A stretch of 64,000 nucleotides of DNA from Hymenolepis diminuta (lineage: Eukaryota > Platyhelminthes > Cestoda > Cyclophyllidea > Hymenolepididae): contig CAADRB010000021.1 in the NCBI GenBank assembly GCA_900708905.1, positions 1,724,157 through 1,788,156 of the forward strand. The letters run 5' to 3'. Position numbers and translations under genes: made by a program. Within the stretch, counting starts at the first letter, position 1; each line of letters starts with the position of its first letter. The notes below the pieces were generated by a model. That model ran no database searches. It was not told the DNA's origin and saw only the letters and a program-made list of their open reading frames with translations. Below, in pieces: positions 12,172 to 26,725 of this stretch.

Positions 12172-15100
12172 AATTTACGAGGTCATGTACGTAAAGGCGA
12201 TCTTATTAATAAAAGTGTTTGTGGTTATTTTAATTAAAACAGCTACAACCCGGATAAATATCTTCGTATTTACTTTACCTAAAATAAGTTTTCTCTTGTT
12301 ATACCAAAACATCTTTCCTTTGTTAGTCTGGCTGTCCATATGGCAAGAATTTCCCATGATTACTTAGGAATATTTTTCGAAATTAGTACGAGGGCTTCTA
12401 TTATTAGAAAATGTAGGTAGTTCTTATTTAATAAACTCTGTCTAGAACGGATGTGCACTTTTATGAAAATTTTTACAAATGAATTTTCTTTGAGTCATTG
12501 CAGATTGAATATATTTTTTTCCCTCAAGGAAGTTTCCCAGTCAGATTGAATGAGAAAGCATTATTGTTAAGGAAACAGGAGTAATGAGAAAAAGTAATAT
12601 TTTTTCCTACTCTATAGGAAATACAAAAAAAATCGATGAAATGGCTGCTTTCTTGATTAAAAATACAGTGAAAGTGGAGAATTTAATTGCATTATCCTTT
12701 TTGGTTGTATTTGATTTCAAATGCTTATTATTAATCGATATCACGCATATTGGAACGTGTTTAGCAATATTCAACTTACTTTTTTTAAATATTTGATCGG
12801 CCGATATTAAGTGGCCTCCGCCAAAGATGCAGTAGAAACAGGAAGTTCCAAACAAAGCGTAACTACTGCAGTTCACTATGACCATGTTTCTATTTGGCTC
12901 AGGCATTATATTTGAGCATAAATAGAGTATTCTGAAGCAGTTTTGGTGAGAAACCTACACCATACCGAATCACTTGGTGACCAGAAGTAACGGGTGCACT
13001 TCCATTCCCTAGCATTTAACTTAGCACACATATAGGTTGATCGTTATTACTGGCGCCCAGTTGCATTTTAATTCCTTTGCGAAACCATCCAATTATGATC
13101 AGGTGAGAATAAGAGAACACAATGGATGATATGTTTATCATGGATGAAATTCGTGGCGTCAACAAATCGGGAGCACATGTTTGTAAACGTCATTTTGAAA
13201 CTAAGGCATCTTAAATGTAAAATTTTACAGAATTTCCTTATAAATTTTAAAAATTTTATGAAATAAGGACAGAAATTTTTGAATTTAGTGGAAGTTTTCA
13301 TGCCATCCTGCTAAGATTCATAGATGACCATGAAAAGGAGTCAGAATTTTTGCAAAACATACAGCATAATTAGAAAGTAAGAATACTTTTAAACAAAAAT
13401 TAAATGTGTTCAGGTGGTTTAAAGCATAATAAAAATACCCTATTTAAAAATATTAAAAAATTTTCCTTACTGTTAAATCCAAAATCAATATATTTTCATT
13501 ACCATCATTTTCACCAGAAGGTGATGGCAGGAGGTTGAAAATATCCTTATCAACATATACTCTTCCTTTAAAGAAATAAAATGAACCCGCTGTTATAAAT
13601 ATTTTCTTTTATCGCTTACTATCGGTGGGATCTGATGATAGCAGGATAGCCAGATCAACGATAACAATTTTTTAGTTACAGTAAAGATCGGAAGATGGTT
13701 GAACCCTATTAATAGAGAATACATAAACAATGAATCATCATTCAGAGCTATAGATCTTCTACCTTCTTTCTTCCGTTTCTAGGCAACTATTGGTAATTAT
13801 TAGGTGGCTCTGGTTATATCAGTGGAGAAATAAATGTATGCGTCACCTAAGATGGAGCTTCGACGGCTTCTAATAAACACTAAGATTGAATTAGGGTAGT
13901 TTAAAAATGCAGGTTGATTTCACTGGTATTTTATGATCACCTATGAGGTGAAATGCGATTACCGCCGCCTAATGCAGCATGCATGTCTATAGTATTAAGA
14001 TACCAACTGCAGATCTTAGGATAGATAAAATACAAATAGGCGCATAACTCTTAAGTTTACGTGCTGTAATTTTTATATAAAGCCAGAAGCTCCTCTCCAT
14101 GTATCTTATTTCGCTTATTTCACTCAAGAGTGCATCAACGCACGTTAGTTAGGCGTTCATACTCACCTCTCCAATTTCATGCTCACTCTCTTACTTATAA
14201 TCTATCTTCTCCAATCACTTTCGTCTATGATTTTCCGGTACTAGTGTTCGGTCTTTTGATTTTAGGAAAAGCTGTTGTATCCTGGTAATCTTAAGGAAAT
14301 CATTTGATTTCTTAGAAGATAGCTCTAGTCCAAATAGGTCGGGTTCTTAAAGCAGCTTTACTGTTGGGATTAAAGCCACTCTGACCTCATCCGAGAGCTG
14401 TCTAATTTAACTAGCTTGGAGGAGTGACTGAATATATCTCTTTTGTTAATACGATAATGACATTATTTCACATGTTTTTTTCTCAGGTCGTCAATTACGA
14501 GAATGGCGATAACTTAGACATTATCTGCACCTCACATTCAATAGGGATCTCAGAATGTCAAATGTGGAAAAAATTATCTATTCAAGAGACCGCCGCAAAT
14601 ATAATAAGGAATGCTTCGAGCACTTTAAAATGTGTTCTTTTGCATTAGAAATTTTATACTTCCACGAAATTTTAGAATAGGGTACGTACATATGTCTCAT
14701 CTTTGTATCTGTCCTCCTCCAAAGCAAAAAAGTATTGTCTGATCTTAGTTTTCTGCAAAATCCCAGAGTGGAGCGTAATTGCAGCAAAGAGAGTGAGGGT
14801 AGGCATCAGCAAGTGTGGTAGCCAGCCAGTTAAAAAAGGGAGCTGTTTTCGGTCATTTGATGTTCGCATCTGATTGGCTGACTTGTCCTGTATATGTCAG
14901 CACTTCAGGATAGCAAGTAGAGTTCAAACAAAACAGCATGTAAAAGTGGCAGAAACCTTTTCTTCCTTGATCCATCTTCTTTTTCCTCCATTGCCTATTT
15001 TGATTAGGTTTGTTGAGCAACTGTACTAATGTTTCATTAAATTTAATTTAAGATACTTCGCGTAATTTATATACAAAAATAATATTCGGAAATATCTAGC

Positions 15101-16608
15101 CCAGTAAAATTAGAATTTGCGCTGAAGATTAGATGTTATATAAAGTTGGTGAACAAATTTTTTATTCTACTAGACACAATAGTGCGGTTTTGAATAGTAG
15201 GAAAATAATTTCTACACAAAAATTGCTACTTTTTATTCATTAAAATAAAACCAAAATCTTGACCTTGGGGTCTTCTGTTTATCTTGAACTGAGTTAAAGA
15301 ATGAATATTTTAGTCCATTTAAACAAAAAATTATATCGAAAATAGGACTTGAAACGGAATACTGAACTTTCAATGCAAATTTTACCGAGGGAAAGAGAAG
15401 GAGAAATTAGGGTGTTTCAGTCTTGACACAAAGATATCAGTATGGCTTCATTTGTGGTTAGACGCTATTTGTATTTAAAAATTACATTTCTTGGAAATTT
15501 AAGATCGATCATTTGGTATTTAGCTTTCAAGAGCAGGGGGTGAACGTTGTGATACACGTTTTTTTCCAAGGGCGAATGCTTGCTTTCGTTTGCATCTTCT
15601 TAATCTCATTTTCTTCAAATCCATTTCATTGTCCAAGAATCCACAGGTCTGAATTGGTGGAGTGTTAAAGAATGGATGGTGGTACCACTTTCATCTCTAG
15701 ATTAACATGGCAGAAGAATAAATCTTGGCTTTACTATGCAACTCTCGAGATGGAATGGCCACCACCATTCAATATTTTTAATTAATATAAACTAAATTTG
15801 TATGCTTTCTCTTTTTATACAAACGAATAAGAACTGGTTGGAGATAGCGAATCATATGAGCACACAGAGGGATATTTTTGTTAAAATTGACGTCCAATAC
15901 TCAACTTCAACAATTTTAATGCAACTTTACCTCCCGGATTCCTTTGATATTAGAAATAAAGTGGGATTAGTTGATGCAAGATCTCAAGTGAAAAAAAATA
16001 AGTTTTTTTTTCACAAAAAAAGTTAATTACTGTCAGGTATACGACCATTCAGTCGAATACGCATTATTTTTGATGACCGGGATCAAAGTGACGATTGAAG
16101 GTAAACCTGAAAAGAAGCCGCAAATCCCATGAAATAAGAGTTCTAGAGAATAATTTCCATATTGTCTTAGTTTTCAAGCTTGATCATTCTGTGTATTTTA
16201 TGTACTGACCCAATACGTGTAAGGAGGTAAAAATTTACAATACAGTTTGACCTTTCCCTCTTCAGGAAATAGCATCAGATCAATAAATGTATGTGTCTTA
16301 ATGAATACTCGTTAGATGGTAACTGGAGGCGCGGGATCTTCTAATGATGAACGCATAATGAGCTGACTCATCCACTATGGCTGAGTGCTCAGAGAATTGT
16401 TCGGTAAGCACTATGCTAATCATTTCCGAAACCGTCTGAATCGAAGGCGTTACGATCACATTTGCATTATTGCATCATTTCTATTAAATGCAGTCTTCGA
16501 TTCGTATGAGGGATGCAACGTTCTACGATGTAATGGTGGTGATAAAGGGAGATTATATCCGATGTAGGATTGATGAATTAAAATTTGTTTTCGTTTTTCG
16601 AGCATCTC
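12172..16608. other. Gene-poor spacer
   Basis: No secure gene. Contains the possible ephrin-like exon relic at 14,487-14,648. Other short open frames have no splice signals or recognisable content. Confidence 0.6.
14487..14648 (+). pseudogene. Possible ephrin-like exon relic
   Basis: A strong acceptor (catgtttttttctcag) ends at 14,486 and is followed by a 53-codon open frame. Its first residues, VVNYENGDNLDIIC, resemble the strand before the first cysteine of ephrin receptor-binding domains (family pattern: GD-[KEN]-LDIIC). About 35 residues later comes STLKC, like the family's LL-x-C. After C come four residues and a TAG stop, then in frame KFYTSTKF, reminiscent of the ephrin KFTIKF strand. 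The stop inside the domain would make this a broken copy. An immunoglobulin-like fold (C then W about 14 residues on) is an alternative, as is chance. No partner exon was identified on either side. Confidence 0.25.
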
Positions 16609-16755
16609 TTAACGCGCAAATTCAGATGTCCTGAGTCCGACGCTCATTAATGGACACCCAGTGAGTGGAATGTCCAACACCACAAGTTAAGTCTGGCTAA
16701 TAGGGGGATAGACATAATTCGACTTTTCACTAGAGGGGGATCCATTTGTTTGCTG
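16609..16755 (+). repeat. tRNA-derived SINE-like copy 3 (5'-truncated)
   Basis: Lacks the first part of the tRNA-like head. It begins in the 'gcgaagtcaga' equivalent, then shows 'cccagtgagtggaatg', the core 'gttaagtctggctaat' (exact) and a tail 'ttttcactagaggggga'. Confidence 0.85.
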
Positions 16756-18175
16756 ATTTGATGTATCATTTATCTCCAAAGGTGAAACTTTACACAATAG
16801 AAGATATAAATTATGTTGAATGTTTTTAGTAAAGATAGGAAAGAATAAAATCCTCTCTATGGGAGATCAATTATCACACGCAATGAAAAGTCCTCTTATC
16901 AAATTTTCTTTCTGCGAAATATGTTCAATAATAATCTCATATTTATTAAATAAAATATCTCGTGACGTTAATTTAAAATGATTTAATAATAATAATAAAT
17001 AATTTATAATGATTAAAATAATTTAATTAGTGAAAACTTTTGCTCGATCATTTAACCGAACTAATTTCTGCTACTTTGGCAAAATAATGTAAAAATACTT
17101 GTAGAACGACTATATTTATTAAAGAGGATACTACTTAAAAATAATTTTAAAAAGTGCATTTTTTGTTTTTTTTGTCCTTTATAATTTCCGCCGTCATACA
17201 GTTTCAATGGCTACGAATAGAATTTGGTACGCACATATTGAAAGAATCCTTATTTTTTGTCCAATGAGAATAGGGAAGTAGCTTATTTTGAAAAAGTTTT
17301 GACACATGTCAATAATAACGGAGCTTTCCACTGCTTCTAGGATGCCCTCAGTATTAAGTTGCTAACCATAAAACCTAAATTGGTTATACATCCAACAATC
17401 CATACCGCTAAATTTTCAGGTTTAAGAGTAGCTGAATGCATCAATCCAGTTTAGGTACAAAATTACTGTGTCCAAGGGATCGCTTTACATATTTTTAACA
17501 GACTCATAAAAAAGGAGTTTCTAGGACATACCCTGTGTCCTAATTTTGAGACAGGATACAAAAATTGTACTAAGTTAAAAAATTTGCTTCTTTCATCGCT
17601 GTAAATCTTAGCTTATACCAGCCAAAACTTATACTGAAACGGAGATGGGAGTGGTGAACCTATCCATTCTCCCAATTTAAGATATTAGCTTTCTTTTGGA
17701 ATAGAAGAATTTGAGATGGACAGTGAAATACTCTAAACCGCACGAGAATTCAAATCACCGCCCATGGTAATTAGTTCAGTCGTCCATATTTGACTTAAAC
17801 TAAACTGAACTTCTTAAAAATCTCAAAAACTTTAAGGATAAAGAGGTGCAAATAGCAAATCGAACTCTGGGATATCTTTACTATTCAAGAGCGATGTTCT
17901 CATATTTTCCTTTCCCCCCAATTTGGTTGCTGTAATCTTTTAAAGCCATACAAATCGTACTTGAAGTACGACAACAACAGATCGTTTTTTGATCAAATTG
18001 ACCAAATAAATATCAATTAGAGAGACAGCCGAAATATGATAATAGTTTCTGTAAATATGGCAATAGTCTTCAAGATAATTTAGGTAGGAATTTCCACTTC
18101 TAATCTTGGACAAAGTATTAATATTCTTAGGATTTCTCAGTGTGAATTTCAAATTTTAGCATCCATTTTTGGTAC
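16756..18175. other. Gene-poor spacer
   Basis: Very AT-rich, including runs of AAT/TTA triplets near 16,980-17,030. No exon, RNA gene or repeat of known type seen. Confidence 0.6.
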
Positions 18176-18272
18176 CTAGACTTAATCAGTTAGACTTCGT
18201 TAATCCACTCACTGAGTGTAAACCGGTAAGTGTTGAACTCTTAACTTCCGACTTGGAAAACTAGCGCATTAT
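18176..18272 (-). repeat. tRNA-derived SINE-like copy 4 (fragment)
   Basis: Minus strand reads a diverged head ('gcgctagttttccaagtcgg' for the usual gtgctcgtctgcgaagtc), then 'cactcagtgagtgga', then 'gattaagtctagg'. The tail half is missing. Degenerate, but the three blocks are in the right order and spacing. Confidence 0.7.
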
Positions 18273-21200
18273 TGTATTGAGCAGACATGGCAGGAACTTG
18301 GAGGTAATAGCTAGGTAGAAGCCATATGAAAATTTATTTTTATGCAAATTCAATAATCAATAGTAATATTGTGTGAATAATGACAATAAACAATACAACG
18401 ATCAATGTGATAATACTCCACAACCAGAACCTCCATCTCTAGGAGGTAGTAATGTGGATGCTTTGATATGCCGTTGAAGACGATATCTCAACCTTTTATA
18501 TGTCTGCTGTTTTCCAGACTCAAATAAATAATTTAGTCACAGATTAGGAAGAATCTACAAAAGCTTCCCCTTAGAATGCCAAACTCTATTAAAGATATAT
18601 TATTTGTCTTCTCTGATCAAGGGAATTCAAAATTGTTGCACGTGAATTCTATCAGAAAAAACGCTATTGATCAGACAGTATTGCATCGCCAACATAAAAA
18701 TTTAATACACATTAATGAGTTAATAATATAATAATTTTTAGATTATAAAAAATAGTTTTTTACATTTTAAACATATTTTGAAAGGAATATTTATTAAACA
18801 AATCTTTTTCCTTAAATTTTTATTAAATGCATTTTTATTTTTAAAACAACGAGCAAATAATTTGCATTCTTAATAATCCATTTCTAATATTATTCGGCAA
18901 AGCATTAAGGGCGGTTTTTTGAATGGATGATTGCCAATTGAGAGAAAAGATGTTAAGGGTGTGCAAAATAGGACCATAAAATCGAACGACCTGGACAATA
19001 AATCACAGAACGATATGATCAGACAGGAACAAAAATCAGTTATTAGCTCGAATGTTAAGTCATTGAGCGTTTTTGGAAGTAACATTCAGCTTCAGGTTCC
19101 TGCTTTTCGTAAGATTTATCAATCACCATAGCATAAATATAGAGGAATTTCTAATCTGAGATTTACTGTAAAGATCTACAGTTGTCTCTGATCGTCAAAA
19201 CGAATGGGTAAGAAAACTCTGACCGCTCTCAAATTCAAAAATGAAAACAGCAAACATAGTTTAAATGATAAATTTCAAAAACTGAAATCCATGAACAATA
19301 TCCCTCCTTAATTACAGACTTTAAGTCTGTATTTTTTAAATTATAAGCATACACATTTGCAACATATTTAAAACAATTATTTAAAAGTTTTTCGGAATTT
19401 AAAGCAGTGAAATTATCGTCAGTAGTAACGGCTTTAATTGCAATAGTAAATTCAATGAAGGCTTTTATCCTCGTAAATTCATTTCTGAAGCTGAAAGCAA
19501 ATTCTAATTTTGAACCTCATATCGTGTGGTGATTTTGCATGAGAAGATCCCCTAACAATAGAAAGCTCCGATTGTGATTGCTCGAACCAAAGAGGACGCA
19601 TTCATAGAAAAAGAGTAAAAAAGATTTCGATTTCGGTTTTGGCAGGTAATACTGCCAGTTACCTAATTAAGGTAAGGCTGATAAACGGTGCTTTACCTAT
19701 GGAGGGCTTGTAATTTTTACAGATGAATTTATATTGAACTGTAAGTGATAACTTAACAGAATCTTAACGCTTAACTTTGTAGAGAAAGCATCTTGGTGGG
19801 AATCTCGTTGAAGGCTCATAACAACAATACAGCTAGCGATCTATATTACTGGATGTGCATCAATCTTTTGACTCCCAGCGCCACGTGGTGAACGTGAAAA
19901 CTGTTGGTTACGCAGTAATTAAGTTAATCTTAAAACAATTTTAAGCCGTTCATGTTCTTAGAGAATATGATGGAAGATGTTCTTCCTTACTTTTAACCCC
20001 CCTCCCTCCCCTCCTTAAAATAAGCATTAAAGTGTTTATTAGAATTTAGATTTTCCTTAATTTCTATTAAAATTGGTGCAAAAAATGCGTGGATATCGAC
20101 ATGCAGAGATTTTTAAATGAATTAATTCGTCTTGTCAACGCTTTTTTCACCTTTTGTTCTGCGCCCTAAAATTTGTAAGATTTTACCGGTCGGTTAGAAT
20201 CAGATCTGTCATAAATTTAATTTAAACACACTGATATTCTGTTTATACATTTATGACCCTATCTATTGCATTAATTAGCACAGAATTAATGACCTAATGA
20301 TCATGTGATGGTCACTGAACAAAATGGCACATTTTTTACTGGTTCCAGGTTAAAATACTATCATAAAATTGATTTTCTTTAAAGTGCTGAATTTTATAAA
20401 GAAGCTCAGAAATTAGTATTAATGTAACAGACTGACACTAACTTATCATTAAATAGTAAAATATACTAATATTGACCTTCAAGAAGATTTAGCTACCCAG
20501 ATAAAATTTAAAGTTGGAAATAGAAGATCTTAGTATTCTGTGCCAATAACAACTATTTAGATATGCAGAAGGAAACACACTTGACGACAGGACAAGTCGC
20601 CACGTCCCGTTGGGTTTATCATGCTGTCAGAATCTGAGAGTCAGAATACCACAGTCATCACCCTTGCTAAAAACATTAGATGCTCGGTAAAAATATGAGA
20701 TTAATCTTGTGAAGCAGTATTTTCTAGTGAAAATTTAGTATCTTCAACTTCTCGCCACCACGAGTCGGTATGTTAAGAACTGTTCCGCATTAAGCATTTG
20801 ACACAGACCATCAGTGTGCTCCAGATTACGCTGCCCAAATCTACTGAGAAGCAGTACGACATGGCCACTAGAAAATACTGATGGAATTTGTTTTATTTGA
20901 CTTATGCGATCATAGAAACATTAAAAATTAACAAATGGTGCAAAATCAATTCCCAACTGTGCGTATCATTTATATCAATTGATGAATGAAGCAAAAAGGG
21001 AGATTCTAGATTTGTTTTTAATTAATTGCACTTCTAATCATTGCTAAGTTTAGATTATATTTTATGAATGCACTTTTAAATAGAACACACAGAAATTTGG
21101 AGATAAAAACACCGAACTTCTAGGCAGGCAGTCGACTGAAAGCGTCCTCATGGTTAACTGTGTGAATGAGCGCATGAATCTATTTTCCGGCTTTTTCACG

Positions 21201-24200
21201 TTTTAATAAACCTCGGAAATCTCTCCAGGCATCTCAGTCTCCCCCCCGTTCATATTACCAAACTGGAGCACTGTGATTCATTACGAAAAAATTTCCCCTG
21301 TCAGAATTGTAGGAATAAAGAAGCTTTCAGTAAATATAATTTACAATTCGAGCGTATTAGTAAAATAAATTCATTAACCAATCTCAATTCTATGGGGGGC
21401 ATGATATGCCGGAATTATGCCTACTTTCAAATGCATACGAGCCATTCTTATAAATGTTCTGTTCATATTTTTCCTCTCTTTTCGTTAGTAAATAAAGAGG
21501 AAGTTTCACAATATTGAATCACATATCTGTATAAACCGCAGTACACTCCTTCTGAACTCACCTGAGAGTCCATCACTGTTTCTCACGCTTCTTCTTTGGA
21601 TAGAAGTAAATGTTCGCCATCATTAACCAAATAACTCTTAATTTAATAATTGAATCGTTTTTGAAACTTTAGTCTTCAAGGATGCATTAGTGGTCATTTG
21701 GCTGTAAATAACTAGGGCTCTTAGATAATTCATAAGTTTTATAGGTGGATCACAGAGGTAGATGTATTTAGATTTTGATAATTTCAATTTTCGATATTAT
21801 GTTAAGGTGTTTTTTGAATTGCCCAGTTGAGGATTGAGACGTCTCGCTTGGTCATTTCAATACTGAAATATAAATAAGAGGAGGATTCGTTCTAGTGAAA
21901 CCTATTAAGTTGAAAGCATCGTACGTACCATCAATTCTCCACTATTTTGGCTATCAGGGGACCCACAAATTAATTTTGTCTGCTGTTAATCTGCTTTGAG
22001 CACTAGTCTCAAATTATTACTTAAAAGCTTAAGAGCCGGATCTGTTGAGATGAAATGCAGAAACATACCCCAAAAGGTAGCGATAGCATGCAAACAATCA
22101 GATGACTTCGGAATTCAGATGCAGTAAAGCTCCTTCGATGCCCAGAATTTAACTCTCCACTTTGGACTTGATACTTTTTCATCCTTTATTTTAGCAGTGC
22201 CACATTTTAGTGTTCATTTGCTTCTTCATAATTAAAAATTTATTACCTCTGCTATGCCAAAGGAAACAATAAAATCTTTCGTATAATTCTTTTATAAACC
22301 TTACCCTTAGAAAAATTCATTTAACCTCCAACTACTAACTAAATAATAGTCTGCTTGTTTCAGTTTCATCGCGAAATTCAAATTGAAAGCAACATAAATT
22401 ATCTCTAAAACACTTGTAAAAGGTTTATGACGGCAGATGGTGTCGTGTCATAAATTTGCACACAAGCAGTTGTAAAAACAATTTAGCCTCACTTTTGATT
22501 GGCTAGCATAAGCTGATCATACCTTGTTAACCCATGTGTTCACCACATGCTTTTTGAACGATCAGCTGTTAGAACACGTCAACAGACTATGTTGATTAAA
22601 TTAAAGAAGTGAAAAAAATGAGTGTTTAAAAGGATTCGTATGTACCTAAAATACAGAAAACAAAAAATAAATCGAGATGTTCTATCAAATACTGATAATC
22701 AAAGTGTATTATCGAAAACTTGCAACTGCAGTTACAGATCCGATAAGAAATATATTAAAATTTTTTTATTTTTTGAGACCTATTTGAGCTTTCTCTTTAT
22801 GTTGTGCTCTTTTTTCCCAAGTGAAGAAATTAATTTATCTGATGGAAATTTTAATTGCCATCTTTTAGTGGTTGATAAACATTATCAGAAAGCTCAAACT
22901 CATGAGATCCTGTCTGAACTCAAGATTAAGTTGAGTATATTTAGCTAATAAATCAGATCGCATCCTTGAGAAGCGGTTTATTATAGGAACTAAGGTTTAT
23001 TATTCCAGGAAAAAATAGAATATTTTCATAAAATAGAATAGAACTCGGGGTACAATTAGCATTTTGAATTACATGAGTTCACTTTGCTAGGAATATGGTA
23101 AGATATTGTGTACTTGATACTCTTATGATTGTTCAGAGCAACTGATCGAAATTACTCTCGCAAATCTGTATGATAGAGTAACTTCTTGGTCAATTATCTA
23201 AATGAAGACTCATTTGTATTTGTTTTTCTCTGCAAGTTAATTAGATAACTTTAAATCAACCCATTACATATATTCCAACGAGAACATTACTTAAATGTTG
23301 ATAGTGAAGTCAGATGTCATATCATAGCAATCCCAATATTTTGAAAATTTTGGAACTAGGTTTGGATAAAATAAGACTTTCGTATATTTTTAGAAACAAA
23401 ATTATTCAGCTGGCAGGCTTTTGCACTATCTGGTATTGACTGTTGCTTCCTCTACACTTTAACTTATCGAATAACTTCATTTACGATCGCAAGTGGTAGA
23501 ACCTTTTTGTGTCATTAAGGAAAGGTTAGAAATCAGCACAGCTGAATTATTTCAAAATGTCAAGGCAAAGAAAGAATGTAGTAATGCACAAATGTCTGCT
23601 GATTAAGCTATTTCTGTATTAGGGAGGAAGTTAAGTAAAACTTTTGATTTTTCTCTTCCATTGTCCAATCCTGTAATTTTTATATGGTTAGAAGGGAAAC
23701 TTGGAATACGTTATTTATTTAAATTTCATTCGTTATATGAACCGAGCTGAACAGTTCAAATTTCATTTTGGTTTATTGGTAAAGCCATAGGAATCATTAA
23801 GAGTCATAAACTTTGTGTGCACTCTGTTTGTGCTTTTCTTTCTAGCATTGATGGAAAGCAGAATTAAATATTTTCAATGCCAGAGGCAGAATTACTAAAA
23901 TCCTGTGGTCGAAATTTGTTTCTTAGGCTCCGCTTTTCATCATTATTCTTCCATTTATAAAACTCTAAATAAATCCTCGTCAGTACTGCAACTCCGGTCA
24001 ATCAAGCATCCTGATAATCAATTACATGAAAGGCTCCAAATAAGTTATTTTACACTAATCAGAGTTAGCTGAGTTACCAGTAATATGCGTCCTCATTTGG
24101 ATCCATACGAATTGCAGAAACAAGATCACTATAGATTGGTAGCGGATGATAACATCCACTTCTAACTTTAATATTACATTGTTTTAATGACTTACGATTT

Positions 24201-26600
24201 TGTTTTAACCTTTTGGGTCATCATGATACTGGAATTTTTTTAAAGTACTGCATTAATCTCTCTTGCATTACCTCTTGCCATTTCACCATTCAAATGTTCC
24301 ATCTTTGTCGTCTTTCATTGTTTTCTTACGTTAATCAATTATCTGACCATTGTTTTCATAATACGGTTATTTTAAATTATACTGAATCAATATACACAAG
24401 CTTTTGTCCTCTGTTAGTTACAAAGGCTCAGTAAACCAAAAACTTGCATACCGCCTCTTATAAAATCCTCATGAACTTAGCCATAACTTGAACCAGGCGA
24501 CTAAGTGAAATTCTTAAACTTGTTAGTTGTTTTATTAATACTCATGAAATAAAACGCTCATTTTTACTAAATTGCGTACCAAACTTATGTCTGGAACAGA
24601 TCCAAATTAAACTCTTCTTTGAAGAACTCGCATTCTGATACGTAACGCATTATTAAGCAATCGAAATTAAGTCTTTGTATTCACCAAAATTCACATCACA
24701 ACGATAGTTGAAATTTACACATTTTTTCTTGACCGCGTCTCTAAGCAAAAGGTATACACAAATCAGGTCATCTAACTGGAAGAAAATGGGAATTTTCCTT
24801 GAGCCTGAGGAGAATTCCCGATACCCCAGTAAACGTAATTCATTACTCCGGCGATAGATGCTCTGATTACTGTACCTTCATGTTTGTGCATGATTAAAGT
24901 CTTCTCACTACTCTAACCAACAAGCTAATCGGCACCCTTCTTCTAATTTGCATATAAATAGAGCACTTTCATAATAAAGAGATGGTAGAAAATGATACTT
25001 TTGCTAAATAACACGTTTTCTTTATTCTTCTTCTGGGCCTGAGCTATCGAAGCTAAAGTGGACAGTGACTGCATCTCATAATACCTTTTCATAAAGGAAA
25101 ACTTTGTAAAAATGGATTTTTGACAGACTCAGGTATTGTGATTGACAACATTAACCATTTTAGGGCATGGCCACTTGAATGTATCGAACACTTTTGATCA
25201 TGTATTTCAATTTGCTAAGGATTTTGAAATCGTAAAGGGTGGGACTTAATTACGAATTATATTTTTTGTCAGTTAGTAAGACCTAGTAATCATAAAAATT
25301 TTTAAAAAAGGCAAAAGTGATAACAAAACCACTCCTAGAGAAACTGGCGATTCAACTTCCTTATGGCAGGTGGTGAGACAACCTTAAATTTTGAAAAGAA
25401 AGTGGTTCTGGATGATGTTAACTCCAGCTGCCTGATTTTTAAAATTAAATTTTTAAATAATTGAGGTATCTTAATACCTACATTAATATTAGTTGTGCCA
25501 GGATTTTAAAGCGCGTCTCGTTCACGTTTGATATTCCCTGTTTTGTTACGTCGTCTGTTGGCACGGTGTTCTAGTATGAATCATCAATGGAATTTACGTT
25601 TCTATGTGGTTTTATGACATAAACATTAACTCTTTGTGGTATATTTATCATTGTGGCAGCACGTAATTGTCGATCAGTGTTTGACTCCCAATAATAAAAC
25701 CAAGGACGCTTACGTTTCCTACTTGAACTGAAAATGACGATTCAAAATTGAATTGCAAAAAAGCGCACAGGCCGAAACGATAGCCAATATTCAACCATGT
25801 ACTCCCATGGAGAGAAAAGAAAGAAACAATACAACACTTAGATTGGTAACTCCTTTATTGTGTGCAATTTTCACGGAGAAATCAAATAGGCCGTGTCGGA
25901 CTGATAAATATTTTGTTAAGGCCAGGCGTCAGCCTTAATCACTGACCCATATTTAAATGATCCGATCAAGTTAAAATGGTAGCAAGTAGGCTAATGCGAA
26001 GAGTGCCTTAGATTTATATTAATAATACAGGGTAATTACGAATCTTTAGATGCTTAAATGTTTAAAAGTTCTCGTCACACTCTATAAAGTTCGAAAACCA
26101 GTTGTTAGAGATCAAAAATTTGTAATGATCATTTCAGAAGTAGACATTAATATTAGATGCAAACGCTGTCGAGAACTATCATGCAAAACCCGGGGCCACA
26201 GATTTTCCATAATAGGTTCCCTAGTGGTAAAAAAATAGACCTATCAATGTATAAATAAAATTCACTTTTCAGAAAAAATTCTACTTTTGTATCCTTATAT
26301 TATTTATTTTGTTGCAAATATCTGATTAAATAAAAGTTCCTTTTCAATTTTGGTCCAAATTCAGGAACATTTTAGCCAGTTTAGGTGAAAAGAATGAATG
26401 CGTAACTTTCCTAAATATGCCCTCCACATATCATTTCGTGTGCTGATTTCAAAGAGTCGGATTTGGAGATTGGTAGTCTCTTATAGTTATTTTCGTCTCA
26501 GTCTGCATTGGCTGAATGAAACTTCTTAGCCCATTTGGAGAAGTGCTCACAACACCTGATTTGTGGGGAGGGAGTCGCTCATAAAAGAAACTCACGTTAT
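18273..26600. other. Gene-poor spacer
   Basis: Eight kilobases with no supportable exon on either strand. Open frames such as 18,931-19,131 and 22,622-22,948 are short, have no convincing flanking splice sites and no recognisable motif. An octamer/TATA promoter-like motif lies at 24,946-24,961. Confidence 0.6.
24946..24961 (+). promoter_or_regulatory. Octamer overlapping a TATA box
   Basis: ATTTGCAT (POU-domain octamer, 24,946-24,953) runs directly into TATAAATAG (24,953-24,961). The composite resembles a compact RNA polymerase II core promoter reading right. No coding exon or small nuclear RNA could be recognised downstream. Confidence 0.25.
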
Positions 26601-26725
26601 ACCACTCTGCCGTTGATCGGAATTAACTAGTGTGGTTGGTCATCCATACCACTAGATTTGAACCAATAGGCACTAATCTGCTGAACCCTAATTTGGCAGA
26701 TATCCGAGTGAACCAATGCACCACT
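26601..26725 (-). repeat. tRNA-derived SINE-like copy 5 (diverged)
   Basis: The blocks 'cactctgccgttgatcgg', 'aattaactagtgtggttggt' and 'gagtgaaccaatgcaccac' follow the minus-strand order of the family (tail side, core, tRNA-like head). Many substitutions, so an old copy. Confidence 0.65.

Noticed and set aside
8297..13010. Apparent inverted match 'cttctggtcaccaa' between about 8,300 and about 12,980
   Set aside because: A single 14-base match between two places in 64 kb is expected by chance, and the flanks do not align.
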